A DNA stretch of 64,000 nucleotides from Lentibacter algarum (GTDB taxonomy: Bacteria; Pseudomonadota; Alphaproteobacteria; Rhodobacterales; Rhodobacteraceae): NCBI RefSeq assembly GCF_018860975.1, contig NZ_JAHKQI010000008.1, positions 783,635 to 847,634 of the forward strand. The letters are read 5' to 3'. Below, one piece after another: positions 8,519 to 20,067 of this stretch; positions within the stretch are counted from its first letter, which is position 1, and each line of letters starts with the position of its first letter. The notes beneath the pieces were generated by a model that was not told the origin of the DNA, did no database searches, and worked only from the letters and a program-made list of their open reading frames with translations. The translations under genes were made by a program, and so were the position numbers.

Positions 8519-9529
8519 ATGTTTGACGCCCCTAAACTCACGCTTGGCCTTTTGGCTTGCTCGCTCGCCGCACCTGTGCTGGCTGACGAGATCAATATTT
8601 ATTCCTACCGCCAGCCAGAGCTGATCAAGCCGCTGACCGATGCCTTCACGGCCGAAACCGGCGTCGATGTAAACGTGGCCTATCTGCAAAAAGGCATGAT
8701 CGAACGGTTGCAAGCCGAGGGCGCGCGCTCACCTGCCGATTTGATTTTCACGGTTGATATTTCACGCTTGAACGATGCCGTTGAAGCCGGGTTGACGCAG
8801 CCAGTGACCAGCGAAACGCTGATCGCCAACGTGCCAGCGGCCTATCATGACCCTGACGGGCATTGGTGGGGCATGACAACCCGCGCGCGCATTGTTTATG
8901 CCAGCAAAGAGCGGGTGAAAGACGGTGAAGTCACCACCTATGACGACCTCGCCGACCCTAAGTGGAAGGGCCGCATTTGCACGCGTTCGGGCACGCATGC
9001 TTACAACGTCGCTTTGACCTCGGCTGTGATGCACCACCTCGGGACAGAAGGTGCGACGGCGTGGCTTACTGGGCTGAAAGCCAACCTCGCGCGCAAGCCA
9101 CAAGGCAATGACCGCGCGCAGGTTAAGGCGATCTGGGCAGGTGAATGTGATATCGCTATCGGCAACACATATTACATGGGCAAGATGCTCGCCGACGACG
9201 AGCAAAAGGCCTGGGCTGACAGCGTGAATGTGGTGTTCCCGACGTTTGCGGGCGGCGGCACGCATGTTAACATCTCTGGCGTGGCCATGGTCAAGACTGC
9301 ACCAAATGCAGATAACGCCTTGAAGATGATGGAATTCCTGAGCTCACCGGAAGCGCAAGAAATCTATGCGCATGCCAACTTTGAATACCCCATCGCCCCC
9401 GGCACGAAGGCCGACCCGCTGGTTGAAGGTTGGGGAAGCTTTGAAGCTGATGCCGTCAACCTGATGGACCTCGCAAAGCTGCGTAAGGATGCGATCAAGC
9501 TGGTTGAAACGGTTGATTTTGACGGCTGA
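8519..9529 (+). CDS. Periplasmic Fe(III)-binding protein of an ABC transporter (FbpA/FutA type)
   Basis: A protein of 336 residues with a signal peptide (cleavage after VLA near residue 22) and the start DEINIYSYRQPELI typical of class II ferric-binding proteins. The double tyrosine in NTYYMGKM corresponds to the iron-ligating Tyr pair of FbpA. The start was placed at ATG 8519 because GGAGA ends seven bases upstream, whereas the ATG at 8513 is too close to that site. No permease or ATPase gene follows; a terminator lies directly downstream, so partners must be elsewhere. The promoter carries an iron-box-like element. Confidence 0.9.
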   Translation: MFDAPKLTLGLLACSLAAPVLADEINIYSYRQPELIKPLTDAFTAETGVDVNVAYLQKGMIERLQAEGARSPADLIFTVDISRLNDAVEAGLTQPVTSETLIANVPAAYHDPDGHWWGMTTRARIVYASKERVKDGEVTTYDDLADPKWKGRICTRSGTHAYNVALTSAVMHHLGTEGATAWLTGLKANLARKPQGNDRAQVKAIWAGECDIAIGNTYYMGKMLADDEQKAWADSVNVVFPTFAGGGTHVNISGVAMVKTAPNADNALKMMEFLSSPEAQEIYAHANFEYPIAPGTKADPLVEGWGSFEADAVNLMDLAKLRKDAIKLVETVDFDG

Positions 9530-9551
9530 TTCTGACCGCTGAAAACACCGG

Positions 9552-9580
9552 AGGGGCGCGCCTGAGGGTGCGCCCTTTTA
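9552..9580 (+). terminator. Rho-independent terminator after the iron-binding protein gene
   Basis: The stem GGGCGC (9554-9559) pairs with GCGCCC (9570-9575), extended by a weak outer pair, and is followed by TTTT. It lies 23 bases after the stop codon and runs into the 3' end of the convergent sulfotransferase gene, whose stop is at 9578. Confidence 0.75.
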
Positions 9581-10465
9581 CGTTGTTATCAGGGTGATTC
9601 CGCCCATTTCGGCAAGTCGGGATTTGTCGGCCTCATAGCGTTCATCAAGGCGGGCCTTTTGCGGATCGGTGAAATGGGTAAACCGCAAATCATCTCGTCG
9701 ATCGGCATTGTCACGGATCACAGCTTGCCAAGCGGCGCGCTCAAGGGTTTGGCCGCTGCGATAGATCTCCTGCAACTGGTGCATTGCCGCGTCTGTGGCC
9801 GATGTGTTGAGGTCGCGCCTGGGCTCTTGGTAGGTTTCAGCCGCCGCCCCTGTTAACCTGCCGAGCAGCTCACGGCTTTTGCCACGAACAGCGTAGTCAA
9901 CCACTGTCAATTGCTCGGGATCGAGCACATTGCGCAGGGCTTGCACGGTTTCGACCCAACCGCCTGAAAAATTGCTCATAGCCTCCGCGTGCTCGGCAAA
10001 CGGCTTAACGGCATTGTCTTCGGCATGTTTGCGAAAGCCGGAGATGAACAGGTCATCATAGGGGCGGATCACAAAAACCACATGCGCGACTTTGCCGTCA
10101 ATTGCCTCAAGCGCATCGCGAAACACTTGCAGGCGGGGTTTGCGGTTTGGATAGAGCTTGCCTTTGAAGAAATGCACGATCACGCCGGGCAGGTTTTCCT
10201 CGGACAAGATCAGTTTTGGCTTATCGGTGACTTGCTTTTTGAGGGTGCGCTTTACTTTGCCGACGAAGGCTTGCTGCTCGTCCGGCTTGTGGCGCGGGCG
10301 CGGCAGGCGCATGCGCAACTGCCCGTTAGGCGCGCCGTCGCGCCCCGGATAGGCAAGGTCGAACCCCTCACGGGCAAGCTGTTCGCGATTAACGGCCAGA
10401 CAGTTCTGAAAACTCGAAGTGCCGGTGCGATGCGCGCCTGCGTGAAGGTAGATTTTCCTGCTCAT
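9578..10465 (-). CDS. Sulfotransferase-like protein
   Basis: A protein of 295 residues. The N-terminal strand-loop HAGAHRTGTSSFQ matches the 5'-phosphosulfate loop of PAPS-dependent sulfotransferases, and VFVIRPYDDLFISGF near the middle resembles the 3'-phosphate region, where Arg and Ser contact the nucleotide. The acceptor is unknown; related proteins in marine Rhodobacteraceae often modify surface polysaccharides or lipids. The rest of the chain has no motif that I can name. The gene stands alone between the terminator and the divergent nucleoside hydrolase. Confidence 0.7.
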   Translation of the reverse strand: MSRKIYLHAGAHRTGTSSFQNCLAVNREQLAREGFDLAYPGRDGAPNGQLRMRLPRPRHKPDEQQAFVGKVKRTLKKQVTDKPKLILSEENLPGVIVHFFKGKLYPNRKPRLQVFRDALEAIDGKVAHVVFVIRPYDDLFISGFRKHAEDNAVKPFAEHAEAMSNFSGGWVETVQALRNVLDPEQLTVVDYAVRGKSRELLGRLTGAAAETYQEPRRDLNTSATDAAMHQLQEIYRSGQTLERAAWQAVIRDNADRRDDLRFTHFTDPQKARLDERYEADKSRLAEMGGITLITT

Positions 10466-10596
10466 AAGCTCTGTCCTGTGGTTACGCCGACTGTCAGCCA
10501 GAATGCGCGCATTTGCAACGGCTCATGGCGGTTCGTGGCGGCTTGCGGTGGACAAGGGGCGCAACTGTTGCCACTGTCTGCAAAAAAGGAGCAGCC

Positions 10597-11541
10597 ATGA
10601 GCACGCCACGCAAGATCATCATCGACACCGACCCGGGGCAAGACGACGCCGTGGCCATTCTGCTCGCCCTCGCCTGCCCTGACGAGCTTGAGGTGCTCGG
10701 AATCACCTGTGTTGCGGGCAATGTGCCGCTGGCCCTGACGCAAAAGAACGCACGCATTGTATGCGAGTTGGCCGGCAAGCCGGAAGTCCGCGTGTTTGCA
10801 GGCTGTGACGCACCGCTGAAACGCAAGCTTGTCACCGCCGAGCATGTGCATGGCAAGACCGGGTTAGACGGGCCAGTGTTACCCGACCCTGTGATGCAAC
10901 TTGAAAGCCAACATGCCGTTGATTTCATTATTGAAACCCTGCGCGCTGAACCTTCTGGAACCGTAACGCTCTGCCCGCTTGGGCCGCTGACGAATGTCGC
11001 AAAAGCCTTTGACCAAGCGCCCGATATTGCTGCGCGCGTGCAAGAGATCGTGCTCATGGGCGGCGGGTATTTTGAGGGTGGTAACATCACCCCCACCGCC
11101 GAGTTCAACATTTATGTTGATCCTGATGCCGCCAAGATCGTGTTTGAGGCCGGTGCGCCGATTGTGGTGATGCCGCTTGATGTCACACATAAGGCGCTTG
11201 TCACCAAGCCGCGCAATGACGCCTTTCGCGCCCTGGGCACGCCTGTCGGGCTGGCCGTTGCGGAAATGACCGATTTTTTTGAGCGCTTTGACAAAGAGAA
11301 ATACGGCTCGTCGGGGGCACCTTTGCACGACCCTTGCGTAACGGCGTATTTGCTTAAGCCCGAGCTTTTCACCGGGCGGCATATCAATGTCGAGATCGAA
11401 ACCGTTTCGGAGCTGACCCTTGGCATGACTGTCGCAGATTGGTGGCGTGTTACGGAACGCAAGCCCAACGCAACATTCATCGGCGACGTCGACGCTGACG
11501 GCTTTTTTGCGCTGCTCACAGAAAGGCTGGCACGGCTATGA
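10597..11541 (+). CDS. Inosine-uridine preferring nucleoside hydrolase
   Basis: A protein of 314 residues; the enzyme cleaves the N-glycosidic bond of ribonucleosides for salvage. The Ca-binding N-terminus IIDTDPGQDDAVAILLAL has the DxDPGxDDA signature, and the active-site segment with His and Asp is APLHDPCVTAYLL near residue 245. The mid-domain motif FNIYVDPDAAKIVF is also typical. The start at 10597 follows AAAGGAG at about six bases; an upstream in-frame start lacks similarity. The GNAT gene overlaps its stop by four bases. Confidence 0.93.
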   Translation: MSTPRKIIIDTDPGQDDAVAILLALACPDELEVLGITCVAGNVPLALTQKNARIVCELAGKPEVRVFAGCDAPLKRKLVTAEHVHGKTGLDGPVLPDPVMQLESQHAVDFIIETLRAEPSGTVTLCPLGPLTNVAKAFDQAPDIAARVQEIVLMGGGYFEGGNITPTAEFNIYVDPDAAKIVFEAGAPIVVMPLDVTHKALVTKPRNDAFRALGTPVGLAVAEMTDFFERFDKEKYGSSGAPLHDPCVTAYLLKPELFTGRHINVEIETVSELTLGMTVADWWRVTERKPNATFIGDVDADGFFALLTERLARL

Positions 11542-11984
11542 AACTGCTACACATTGCGCAGGTTGATGACCTTGAGAAGCTCTTGCCACTTGTAGAGGGC
11601 TTCCACGCTCACCAAGGTATCGAGATGAGCTATGAAGCGCGGTTAGGCGCGTTGCAACCGCTGCTTGAAGGTATCCCGCAGGGCGTTTGCTACCTGATCG
11701 GCCCACGCAAGGCACCAGTTGGCTATATTGTTGTTTCCTTTGGATATTCCGTCGAGATGGGCGGAATTGATGGAATGATTGATGAGTTTTTCATTCGTGA
11801 GAAAGTGCGCAAGCGAGGCATGGGCAGTGAAGTCTTGATGACGCTGCTTCCGGCACTGCGCGAGCATGGTGTCAAAGCGTTGCACCTTGAAGTTGACCGC
11901 GCCGATGAAGGCGTGCAGCGGCTTTACCGGAAGGCCGGATTTGAACCGCGTGAGCGCTACATGCTGATGACCCGAACGCGCTAG
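11538..11984 (+). CDS. GNAT family N-acetyltransferase
   Basis: A protein of 148 residues with one GNAT fold. Motif A, binding the acetyl-CoA pyrophosphate, is visible as FIREKVRKRGMGSEVLM, and the later HLEVDRADEGVQRLYRKAGFEPRERY is motif B, with the usual LYxKxGF. The substrate cannot be inferred. The start ATG overlaps the nucleoside hydrolase stop (ATGA), so the two are co-translated, which may mean the acetyltransferase acts on a small molecule in the same salvage context, or only that they share a transcript. Confidence 0.88.
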   Translation: MKLLHIAQVDDLEKLLPLVEGFHAHQGIEMSYEARLGALQPLLEGIPQGVCYLIGPRKAPVGYIVVSFGYSVEMGGIDGMIDEFFIREKVRKRGMGSEVLMTLLPALREHGVKALHLEVDRADEGVQRLYRKAGFEPRERYMLMTRTR

Positions 11985-11989
11985 AGCAC

Positions 11990-12865
11990 TTAGCGCCGGT
12001 TGATCAACACGAGGCCGACGGCAACAAGAACAAGCCCGCCGATGATTTCGGCGCCGATAGGTTCATTCAAAAACATCCAGCCGAGCGCCACGCCGCAGAC
12101 CGGAGACAGGAAGCTGAACGAAGCCACGCCGGACGCGGGGTAAATTTTGAGCAGCATGAACCACATCAGATAGCCAAAGCTGGCAACGGCGAGCACTTGA
12201 AAGGCGAGGCCCGCATAGTGAATGAGCTGCGGCTCCCGCACCAACGGGCCGAACAGCGGTGCAAGCAGCAAAAGCAACGGCGCCGAGAGAAAGAGCTGCC
12301 AGAACAGGCCGACTTCGGGCGGCTCCTGCCCCAAAGAACTGAGGCGCAGAACCAGCGCGATACCGCCCCAAGTGAGCGCAGCACCAAGTGCGAGAAAGTC
12401 CCCTTTCAGGCTCGCGTGTTGGCCGGACGGGTCAGCCAGAACCCACACGACACCCGCCATCGCCAGCACAAGCCCCAAGCCGCGCGCGGGGGTGAGCCGC
12501 TCACCCGGCAGCGTAAAATGCGCCGTGAGGGTGAGCCATACCGGCATCGAGTAAAAGATGATCGAAGCGCGCGACACGCTGGTGAAATCAAGCGCCAGAT
12601 AGAGGCAGACAAACTCGGCGGTGAACAGAAGGCCTAAAAGACCTGCTGCGTTGTAGTGTTTGCGATCAATGCGGGGCGAAATGCGCCGATAGCGCATCCA
12701 CGCCAGCATTACGACAACCGCCAGAACCGAACGCAAGCCAGCCATAAACACCGGTTGAAAGCCCGCATTGGAGACCTTTATCACCACTTGGTTAAAGCCA
12801 AGGACGATGGCGAAAGCCGTAAGGGCTATGGCGCCGGCTTTGTCGATTTGATCACGTCTTTGCAT
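11990..12865 (-). CDS. EamA/DMT superfamily transporter
   Basis: A protein of 291 residues with about ten hydrophobic segments in two EamA repeats, the standard drug/metabolite transporter architecture. The first repeat runs to roughly residue 140 and the second ends with FLSPVCGVALGWMFLNEPIGAEIIGG, the conserved final-helix pattern with the proline and glutamate. The substrate is unknown. It is convergent with the GNAT gene and divergent from the Na+/H+ antiporter gene. Confidence 0.9.
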   Translation of the reverse strand: MQRRDQIDKAGAIALTAFAIVLGFNQVVIKVSNAGFQPVFMAGLRSVLAVVVMLAWMRYRRISPRIDRKHYNAAGLLGLLFTAEFVCLYLALDFTSVSRASIIFYSMPVWLTLTAHFTLPGERLTPARGLGLVLAMAGVVWVLADPSGQHASLKGDFLALGAALTWGGIALVLRLSSLGQEPPEVGLFWQLFLSAPLLLLLAPLFGPLVREPQLIHYAGLAFQVLAVASFGYLMWFMLLKIYPASGVASFSFLSPVCGVALGWMFLNEPIGAEIIGGLVLVAVGLVLINRR

Positions 12866-12980
12866 GTGCGCATCTGGTCGCGTAGCGCTGGCAAGGTCAA
12901 GCCGTAAAGCGCCGTGCTGGAAAAGCGCTTGCGCCCGTGTTAGGCGGGGTCATCACGCGCGCGAACAAACAGGCAGGCAC

Positions 12981-14228
12981 ATGGATATTTTACAAATTAC
13001 GTCGATGCTCATCGTAACGGCGGCCGCTTTCGGGGCGATCAACTATCTCTTCCTCAAACTCCCGGCATCCATCGGCATTCTGGTTGTGGCATTGCTTGCA
13101 TCTTTCGTCGTGTTGGGCACCGATCTGATTTGGCCGCAGCTGACAATAGCCGAGGAAATGCGCTCGTTTATCCTTGGTATTGATTTCTCGGATGCGCTGC
13201 TTGAGGGCATGCTGGGGCTGCTGCTCTTTGCCGGCGCATTGCATGTGAAGCTCTCTGATCTGAAGACAGAGTGGCGCGTTGTTTTCTTGATGGCGACGAT
13301 GGGTGTGGCGCTTTCGACTGTGATCGTCGGGTTCGGGTTTTCGTGGCTGACTGGTGCGCCGATCATGATCGCGCTGGTGTTTGGCGCGCTGATATCACCG
13401 ACTGACCCTGTTGCCGTGCTTGGCGTTTTGCGCGAGGCCAACTTGCGCAAGAGCCTTGAAACAAAGATCGCCGGCGAGTCCCTGTTCAACGACGGTGTTG
13501 GGTATGTGGTGTTTCTGGTGCTTGTGGGCTTGGCGTTTCCCTCCACACACCATCACGACACCGGCCTTGCGGCTGCGGCGCAATTGTTCTTTCAAGAGGC
13601 TGTCGGCGGCGCCGTCCTCGGCATTGTGCTCGGTTGGCTGACGTTTCGCCTCATGCGACGGATCAACGACTACTCGCTTGAGGTTCTGATCACCCTCGCG
13701 TTGGCTTTCGGCGGCTACCAGATCTCGCTTTATCTGCACGCCTCCGCGCCGATCATGGCGGTTTGTGCCGGGTTGTTCATTGGTGATATCGGCTCAAAAC
13801 ACGGGATGAGCGAAGAGACACGCAAGTATGTTGAGGCTTTCTGGAAGCTGATCGACGAGATTCTCAACGCCGTGTTGTTCTTGCTCATCGGCTTTGAAGT
13901 GTTTGCTGTGGCGTTTGAAACCAGCTTTGTGGTCACGGGAATCGTTTCTATCGGGCTGGCGCTTTTTGCGCGGCTGGCTGCTGTGGCCGTGCCGGTGTTG
14001 ATGTTGCAACCGTTTCGGTCTTTCTCAAACGGGGTGATCCCGATCATGACATGGGGGGGCCTCAAGGGCGGTATTTCGGTTGCGCTGGCGCTGTCCCTGC
14101 CTGACAGCGAGTGGAAGCCGATGGTCCTGGCCGTCACTTACATCATCGTGATTTTCTCGATCGTCGTTCAGGGCCTTACTGTCACCCGTGTTGCCAACCG
14201 GTTTGGCCGCGAGCCGGACTTGATGTGA
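12981..14228 (+). CDS. Na+/H+ antiporter, CPA1 family (NhaP-like)
   Basis: A protein of 415 residues with about twelve transmembrane segments. The CPA1 transport-site signatures are visible: [18 protein letters not shown] (the TDP loop of helix 4) and [17 protein letters not shown] with the ion-binding ND pair of helix 5. The [11 protein letters not shown] segment of the last helices is also conserved. It exchanges Na+ or K+ for protons across the inner membrane, relevant for a marine bacterium. The start ATG at 12981 follows AGGCAGG. The stop overlaps the PhzF start by one base. Confidence 0.92.
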   Translation: MDILQITSMLIVTAAAFGAINYLFLKLPASIGILVVALLASFVVLGTDLIWPQLTIAEEMRSFILGIDFSDALLEGMLGLLLFAGALHVKLSDLKTEWRVVFLMATMGVALSTVIVGFGFSWLTGAPIMIALVFGALISPTDPVAVLGVLREANLRKSLETKIAGESLFNDGVGYVVFLVLVGLAFPSTHHHDTGLAAAAQLFFQEAVGGAVLGIVLGWLTFRLMRRINDYSLEVLITLALAFGGYQISLYLHASAPIMAVCAGLFIGDIGSKHGMSEETRKYVEAFWKLIDEILNAVLFLLIGFEVFAVAFETSFVVTGIVSIGLALFARLAAVAVPVLMLQPFRSFSNGVIPIMTWGGLKGGISVALALSLPDSEWKPMVLAVTYIIVIFSIVVQGLTVTRVANRFGREPDLM

Positions 14229-15070
14229 TGACGCGGTATTCCGTTTTTGACGTTTTCTCTGATGCGCCTTTTGGCGGCAACCCTTTGGCTGTTATCCATG
14301 ACGCCCAAGAGCTGCCTGAAGCCACGCTGCAAAAGATCGCGCGGGAGTTCAACTTCTCGGAGACGGTGTTTTTGTACCCGCCCGTTGCCTCTGCGCACAC
14401 TGCCCGCGTGCGGATTTTTACGCCGACGATGGAGATCCCCTTCGCGGGGCATCCGACGATCGGCACCGCTGTTGCCTTAGCACAGGCGGGGGCTGGGCCT
14501 GACATGGTGCTTGAGCTAGGCGTTGGGCCGATTGTTGCCAAGGCCACAGCCGAGCGCGCCGAGTTTCACACGCCGGTTCCGCTGAGCATTATGGCCGAGC
14601 CGGACCCTGCCCTTGTGGCGGCAGCATTGGGGTTGAGCGGTGATGACATCAGGGTTGATACGCACACGCCGGTGTTGGCATCTGTTGGCCTGCCTTTCAC
14701 GATCACAGAGCTGAAGACCCGAGAAGCCTTGGCGCGCTGTGTGACTGACATAACGGCCTTTCGCAAAGGGGCTGCTCTGCATGAAGGCGCGCTTGATTTT
14801 GCCCAGTTTGCCTATGTGCGAGAGGGCAACCACGTTGATGCGCGGATGTTCGCTCCGCTTGACAACATGCCCGAAGACCCGGCCACCGGCTCGGCCAGCG
14901 CGGCACTCGGAGCTTTGCTGGTGAAGCTGTCAGGCGATCCGGTTGACCTCAGCATTTTGCAGGGCGAAGACATGGGCCGCCCCTCGCAGATCGGCCTTGG
15001 GGCTGACACCGAGGGCGTGACGATTTCGGGCGCAGCGTGCCTAGTTATGAGCGGAACACTGCATCTATAG
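14228..15070 (+). CDS. PhzF family phenazine-biosynthesis-like isomerase/epimerase
   Basis: A protein of 280 residues in the diaminopimelate-epimerase fold. The N-terminal [17 protein letters not shown] and the catalytic glutamate in EFNFSETVF (residue about 45) are diagnostic, as are the [11 protein letters not shown] segment and the C-terminal [12 protein letters not shown]. The physiological substrate of most bacterial PhzF-like proteins is unknown, and no phenazine gene is nearby, so phenazine synthesis is unlikely. The start codon shares one base with the antiporter stop. Confidence 0.92.
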   Translation: MTRYSVFDVFSDAPFGGNPLAVIHDAQELPEATLQKIAREFNFSETVFLYPPVASAHTARVRIFTPTMEIPFAGHPTIGTAVALAQAGAGPDMVLELGVGPIVAKATAERAEFHTPVPLSIMAEPDPALVAAALGLSGDDIRVDTHTPVLASVGLPFTITELKTREALARCVTDITAFRKGAALHEGALDFAQFAYVREGNHVDARMFAPLDNMPEDPATGSASAALGALLVKLSGDPVDLSILQGEDMGRPSQIGLGADTEGVTISGAACLVMSGTLHL

Positions 15071-15127
15071 GCTGGAAAAGCAGCACGGATTTCGCTAGAT
15101 TCGGCGGTGTATGTTAGTGGGGCGAAG

Positions 15128-15550
15128 ATGAACGACACAACAACCATCATCGAGCGTTGCGAAGCCAAGGGCTTGCGCATGACAGGCCAGCGCCGCACCA
15201 TTGCGGCCGTTCTGCAAGACAGTGAAGATCACCCCGATGTCGAAGAGCTATACGGGCGAGCCTCAACCCTTGATGATGGTATCTCTATTGCCACGGTTTA
15301 CCGCACGGTGAAGCTCTTTGAGGAGGCCGGAATACTCGACAAGCTGGAGTTCGGCGACGGGCGCGCCCGCTACGAAGACGCCAAACGCGAGCATCATGAT
15401 CACCTGATTGACATGACCTCCGGCGAAGTCATCGAGTTTGTCGATGCCGAGATCGAAGCCCTGCAAGAGAAGATCGCCCAGAAGCTCGGCTATGAGCTTA
15501 AGGGACACCGGCTTGAGCTTTACGGTGTGCCGCTAAAGAAAGACAGCTAA
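15128..15550 (+). CDS. Fur family metal-responsive regulator (Mur/Fur type)
   Basis: A protein of 140 residues. The winged-helix part includes the recognition helix ISIATVYRTVKLFEE (residues about 53-67), and the metal site includes HHDHLID at 89-95 followed by a DAEIEALQ helix. It lacks the CxxC pairs of classical Fur, which is usual for alphaproteobacterial Mur/Fur proteins that respond mainly to manganese. The family ending GHRLELYGVPL is present. The start was chosen at MNDTTT, the ATG before the conserved first helix. Iron or manganese specificity cannot be decided by eye. Confidence 0.9.
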   Translation: MNDTTTIIERCEAKGLRMTGQRRTIAAVLQDSEDHPDVEELYGRASTLDDGISIATVYRTVKLFEEAGILDKLEFGDGRARYEDAKREHHDHLIDMTSGEVIEFVDAEIEALQEKIAQKLGYELKGHRLELYGVPLKKDS

Positions 15551-15617
15551 CGCGCATTTTGCTTGCACCTTTTTGCCAATAGGCAGACAGACGAATAGCA
15601 ACACTTTCGGATCTCTC

Positions 15618-17860
<2,243 letters not shown>

Positions 17861-17883
17861 GACAATCTCGATTTGGTCCAGCC

Positions 17884-17914
17884 AACGGGCGTGCAATTGT
17901 GCGCCCGTTTTTTT
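17884..17914 (+). terminator. Rho-independent terminator of eno
   Basis: The 8-bp stem AACGGGCG (17884-17891) pairs with CGCCCGTT (17902-17909), with a 10-base loop, and runs directly into a tract of T residues. It starts 24 bases after the eno stop codon. Confidence 0.9.
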
Positions 17915-17979
17915 GTTGCCCTACAAATTAGTTAATCTCGAAACCTAGACGTTAACCTCTTGTTAACTATATTGAGAGG

Positions 17980-18213
17980 ATGCGACACTTCTTGATCTTC
18001 TGCGCTTTCACAAGCGCCGTAATAAGCCCTGCATCAGCAGCCCCGTGTGACCCCAATTATTCAGGAGCCTGCGTCCCCATCGCCTCGGATGTCGACTGCG
18101 CCAGCGGCTCGGGCAACGGGCCAGCATATGTGCGCGGCCCCGTGCGCGTCATCGGGAAAGATATCTATGGGCTTGATCGAGACAACGACGGAATTGGCTG
18201 CGAAAACGGCTAG
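17980..18213 (+). CDS. Small secreted excalibur-domain protein
   Basis: A protein of 77 residues: a signal peptide (about residues 1-20, cleavage after ASA) and an excalibur calcium-binding domain. The order YSGACVP, VDCA, GNGPAYV, then the EF-hand-like loop DRDNDGIGCE at the C-terminus is the family pattern, with conserved cysteines probably forming disulfides and Asp/Glu binding calcium. It is the complete excalibur unit without an attached nuclease or protease domain. Function in the periplasm or outside the cell is unknown. Confidence 0.82.
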   Translation: MRHFLIFCAFTSAVISPASAAPCDPNYSGACVPIASDVDCASGSGNGPAYVRGPVRVIGKDIYGLDRDNDGIGCENG

Positions 18214-18218
18214 GCTTC

Positions 18219-19385
18219 TTAGCTCTGCGTCACGTCGTGCCCATAGAGCCAGTCAAACTGCTTGAGCATTAAACTCGGGGCCACGCGCCCTCCAAGCCTT
18301 AGCGCCGTATGAGCAGCAAAACGCATTGGTAGGAAGCTTAGGTGATACTTCCAAGCATTGCCTGTCGCGGCTTTAACGACGCGCTTTGTGCGGGTGATGC
18401 GCTGTGATTGATAGGCTTGCAGGCCCTGCTCCAAGCTGCCAGCCCCCTCAAGCGACTGCCCAAGCACCCAGGCATCTTCCAGCGCCATAACGGCCCCCTG
18501 CGCCAGGAAAGGCAGGGTTGAATGAGCGGCATCTCCCAAAAGCGCAAGGCCTTGATCTTGCCAGCGCGCGGCGACGTCGTGGCGAAACAGCCCCCATTGA
18601 TGAACGGCTTGCACCTCTGCAAGCATCGCCCTTGCATCTTCACCAAAGTCATCAAAGGCGGCGCGCAGGTTCGCGGGGTCATCTTGCTGTGACCAACTCT
18701 CCGAAAGCCATTGATCACGCTCTTGCACAGCCACGAGGTTAAGCTCTTTGCCTCCGCGCAACGGATAGCTGACGAGGTGTCGCTTGGGGCCCATGTGCAC
18801 TTGCACGTCGTTCAACCGTCCGAAGCTGTTTGGCACCACGGCCCGCCATGCGACATGGCCGGTAAAGAACGGCTCTTGCGGCCCGTTGAGCGCGCCCCGC
18901 ACGACAGAATGCACGCCGTCGGCCCCGATGATCAGATCAGCTTCATGCGTTGCACCGCCAGCAAGTGTTGCAGTCGGGCGCCCCCCGTTTTGCACCGCTT
19001 TCACTTGTTGGGAGAGCAGAACTTCAACGCCGGCCTCGCGCGCGCCGTCAAGCAAGACATTGATCAGGTCAGATCTATGCAGGAAGTAATACTTTTGCTC
19101 AGGGGTTTTGGCCAGATCGAGCGGCAGCACGCCAGCGCCTTGGTAGTCTTTCAACCAGATCTTTTCAGCCAGCACCGCCCCGCTGCTCACCAGCGGCTGC
19201 TCAAGCCCCATCGCCCGTAACACCGCCAAGCCGTTTGGCGAGACTTGCAGCCCTGCCCCGACTTCGGAAACCTCGGAAGCCTGTTCAAGCACCGTCACCT
19301 TCGCGCCACGCGTGGCCAGCACCTGTGCCGCCGCCAGCCCGCCGATACCGGCGCCGATGATGGTGATATTCAGGGTCTCAAGCAT
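18219..19385 (-). CDS. FAD-dependent aromatic monooxygenase (salicylate/3-hydroxybenzoate hydroxylase type)
   Basis: A protein of 388 residues of group A flavoprotein hydroxylases. It has the N-terminal dinucleotide site IIGAGIGGLAAAQVL, the mid-chain ADLIIGADGVHSVVRG (DG motif contacting NADPH and FAD) and the second FAD motif LLGDAAHSTLPFLAQGAVMALEDA. Related enzymes use NAD(P)H and O2 to hydroxylate phenolic acids; the exact substrate is unknown. The gene lies alone between the excalibur gene and dksA. The HDV-type C-terminus YGHDV resembles salicylate hydroxylases. Confidence 0.88.
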   Translation of the reverse strand: MLETLNITIIGAGIGGLAAAQVLATRGAKVTVLEQASEVSEVGAGLQVSPNGLAVLRAMGLEQPLVSSGAVLAEKIWLKDYQGAGVLPLDLAKTPEQKYYFLHRSDLINVLLDGAREAGVEVLLSQQVKAVQNGGRPTATLAGGATHEADLIIGADGVHSVVRGALNGPQEPFFTGHVAWRAVVPNSFGRLNDVQVHMGPKRHLVSYPLRGGKELNLVAVQERDQWLSESWSQQDDPANLRAAFDDFGEDARAMLAEVQAVHQWGLFRHDVAARWQDQGLALLGDAAHSTLPFLAQGAVMALEDAWVLGQSLEGAGSLEQGLQAYQSQRITRTKRVVKAATGNAWKYHLSFLPMRFAAHTALRLGGRVAPSLMLKQFDWLYGHDVTQS

Positions 19386-19453
19386 ACAGGCTCCAACAAA
19401 AAAGCGCCGAGGAGTGACCCGGCGCTTTGGTATGTCTGATTGTGATCATGGCC

Positions 19454-19876
19454 TCAATCGTCGCGGTGAACTTTTTCGCGGCGTTCGTGGCGCTCTTGCG
19501 CTTCAAGGCTCATCTGCGCGATTGGCCGTGCATCAAGACGCTTGAGCGAAATAGGCTCGCCCGTGACTTCGCAATAGCCATACTCGCCTTCATCAATGCG
19601 GCGCAGCGCGGCGTCGATCTTGGAGACAAGTTTGCGCTGGCGATCGCGGGTGCGCAGCTCTAGAGCGCGGTCGGTTTCCTCTGAGGCGCGATCAGCGACA
19701 TCCGGAATACTGCGCGTGCCCTCTTGCAGCGCCTCGATGGTGTCGCGGCTGCCTTCAAGGAGCTCTTCTTTCCAGCCGTTCAACTTGCGGCGGAAGTACT
19801 CGGTCTGGCGCTCGTTCATGAAGGGTTCATCTTCTGCGGGGCGGTAGTCATCAGGCAGAAAAACCTCTGCTTTCAT
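19454..19876 (-). CDS. dksA: RNA polymerase-binding transcription factor DksA with degenerate zinc finger
   Basis: A protein of 140 residues. The coiled-coil tip motif DVADRA at about residues 59-64 preserves the acidic DxxDxA that acts in the RNA polymerase secondary channel. The C4 zinc finger is reduced to one cysteine (C102 in YGYCEVTGEP); the other three positions read T, S and A. Non-classical DksA of this kind is known from Rhodobacter sphaeroides, where the protein works without zinc. The start was placed at MKAEVFLPDD, typical for alphaproteobacterial DksA; an upstream start adds twelve residues without similarity. Confidence 0.93.
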   Translation of the reverse strand: MKAEVFLPDDYRPAEDEPFMNERQTEYFRRKLNGWKEELLEGSRDTIEALQEGTRSIPDVADRASEETDRALELRTRDRQRKLVSKIDAALRRIDEGEYGYCEVTGEPISLKRLDARPIAQMSLEAQERHERREKVHRDD

Positions 19877-20067
19877 TGTACTTTCCTTTATTTCCACACG
19901 CGCTTTGCTCACATCAATTGCTCAATTCGCGCTCCCTATGGCGCGCTGATACTCCCCTAATAAAGGTTTGTCACTACCCTAAAACTATCGATAACATCGC
20001 ATTGCGGCGAAAACCTGTCTCAGGTAGGTTTGCCGCTGAAAAAGTGATCAGATGGACCTCGCACAAG

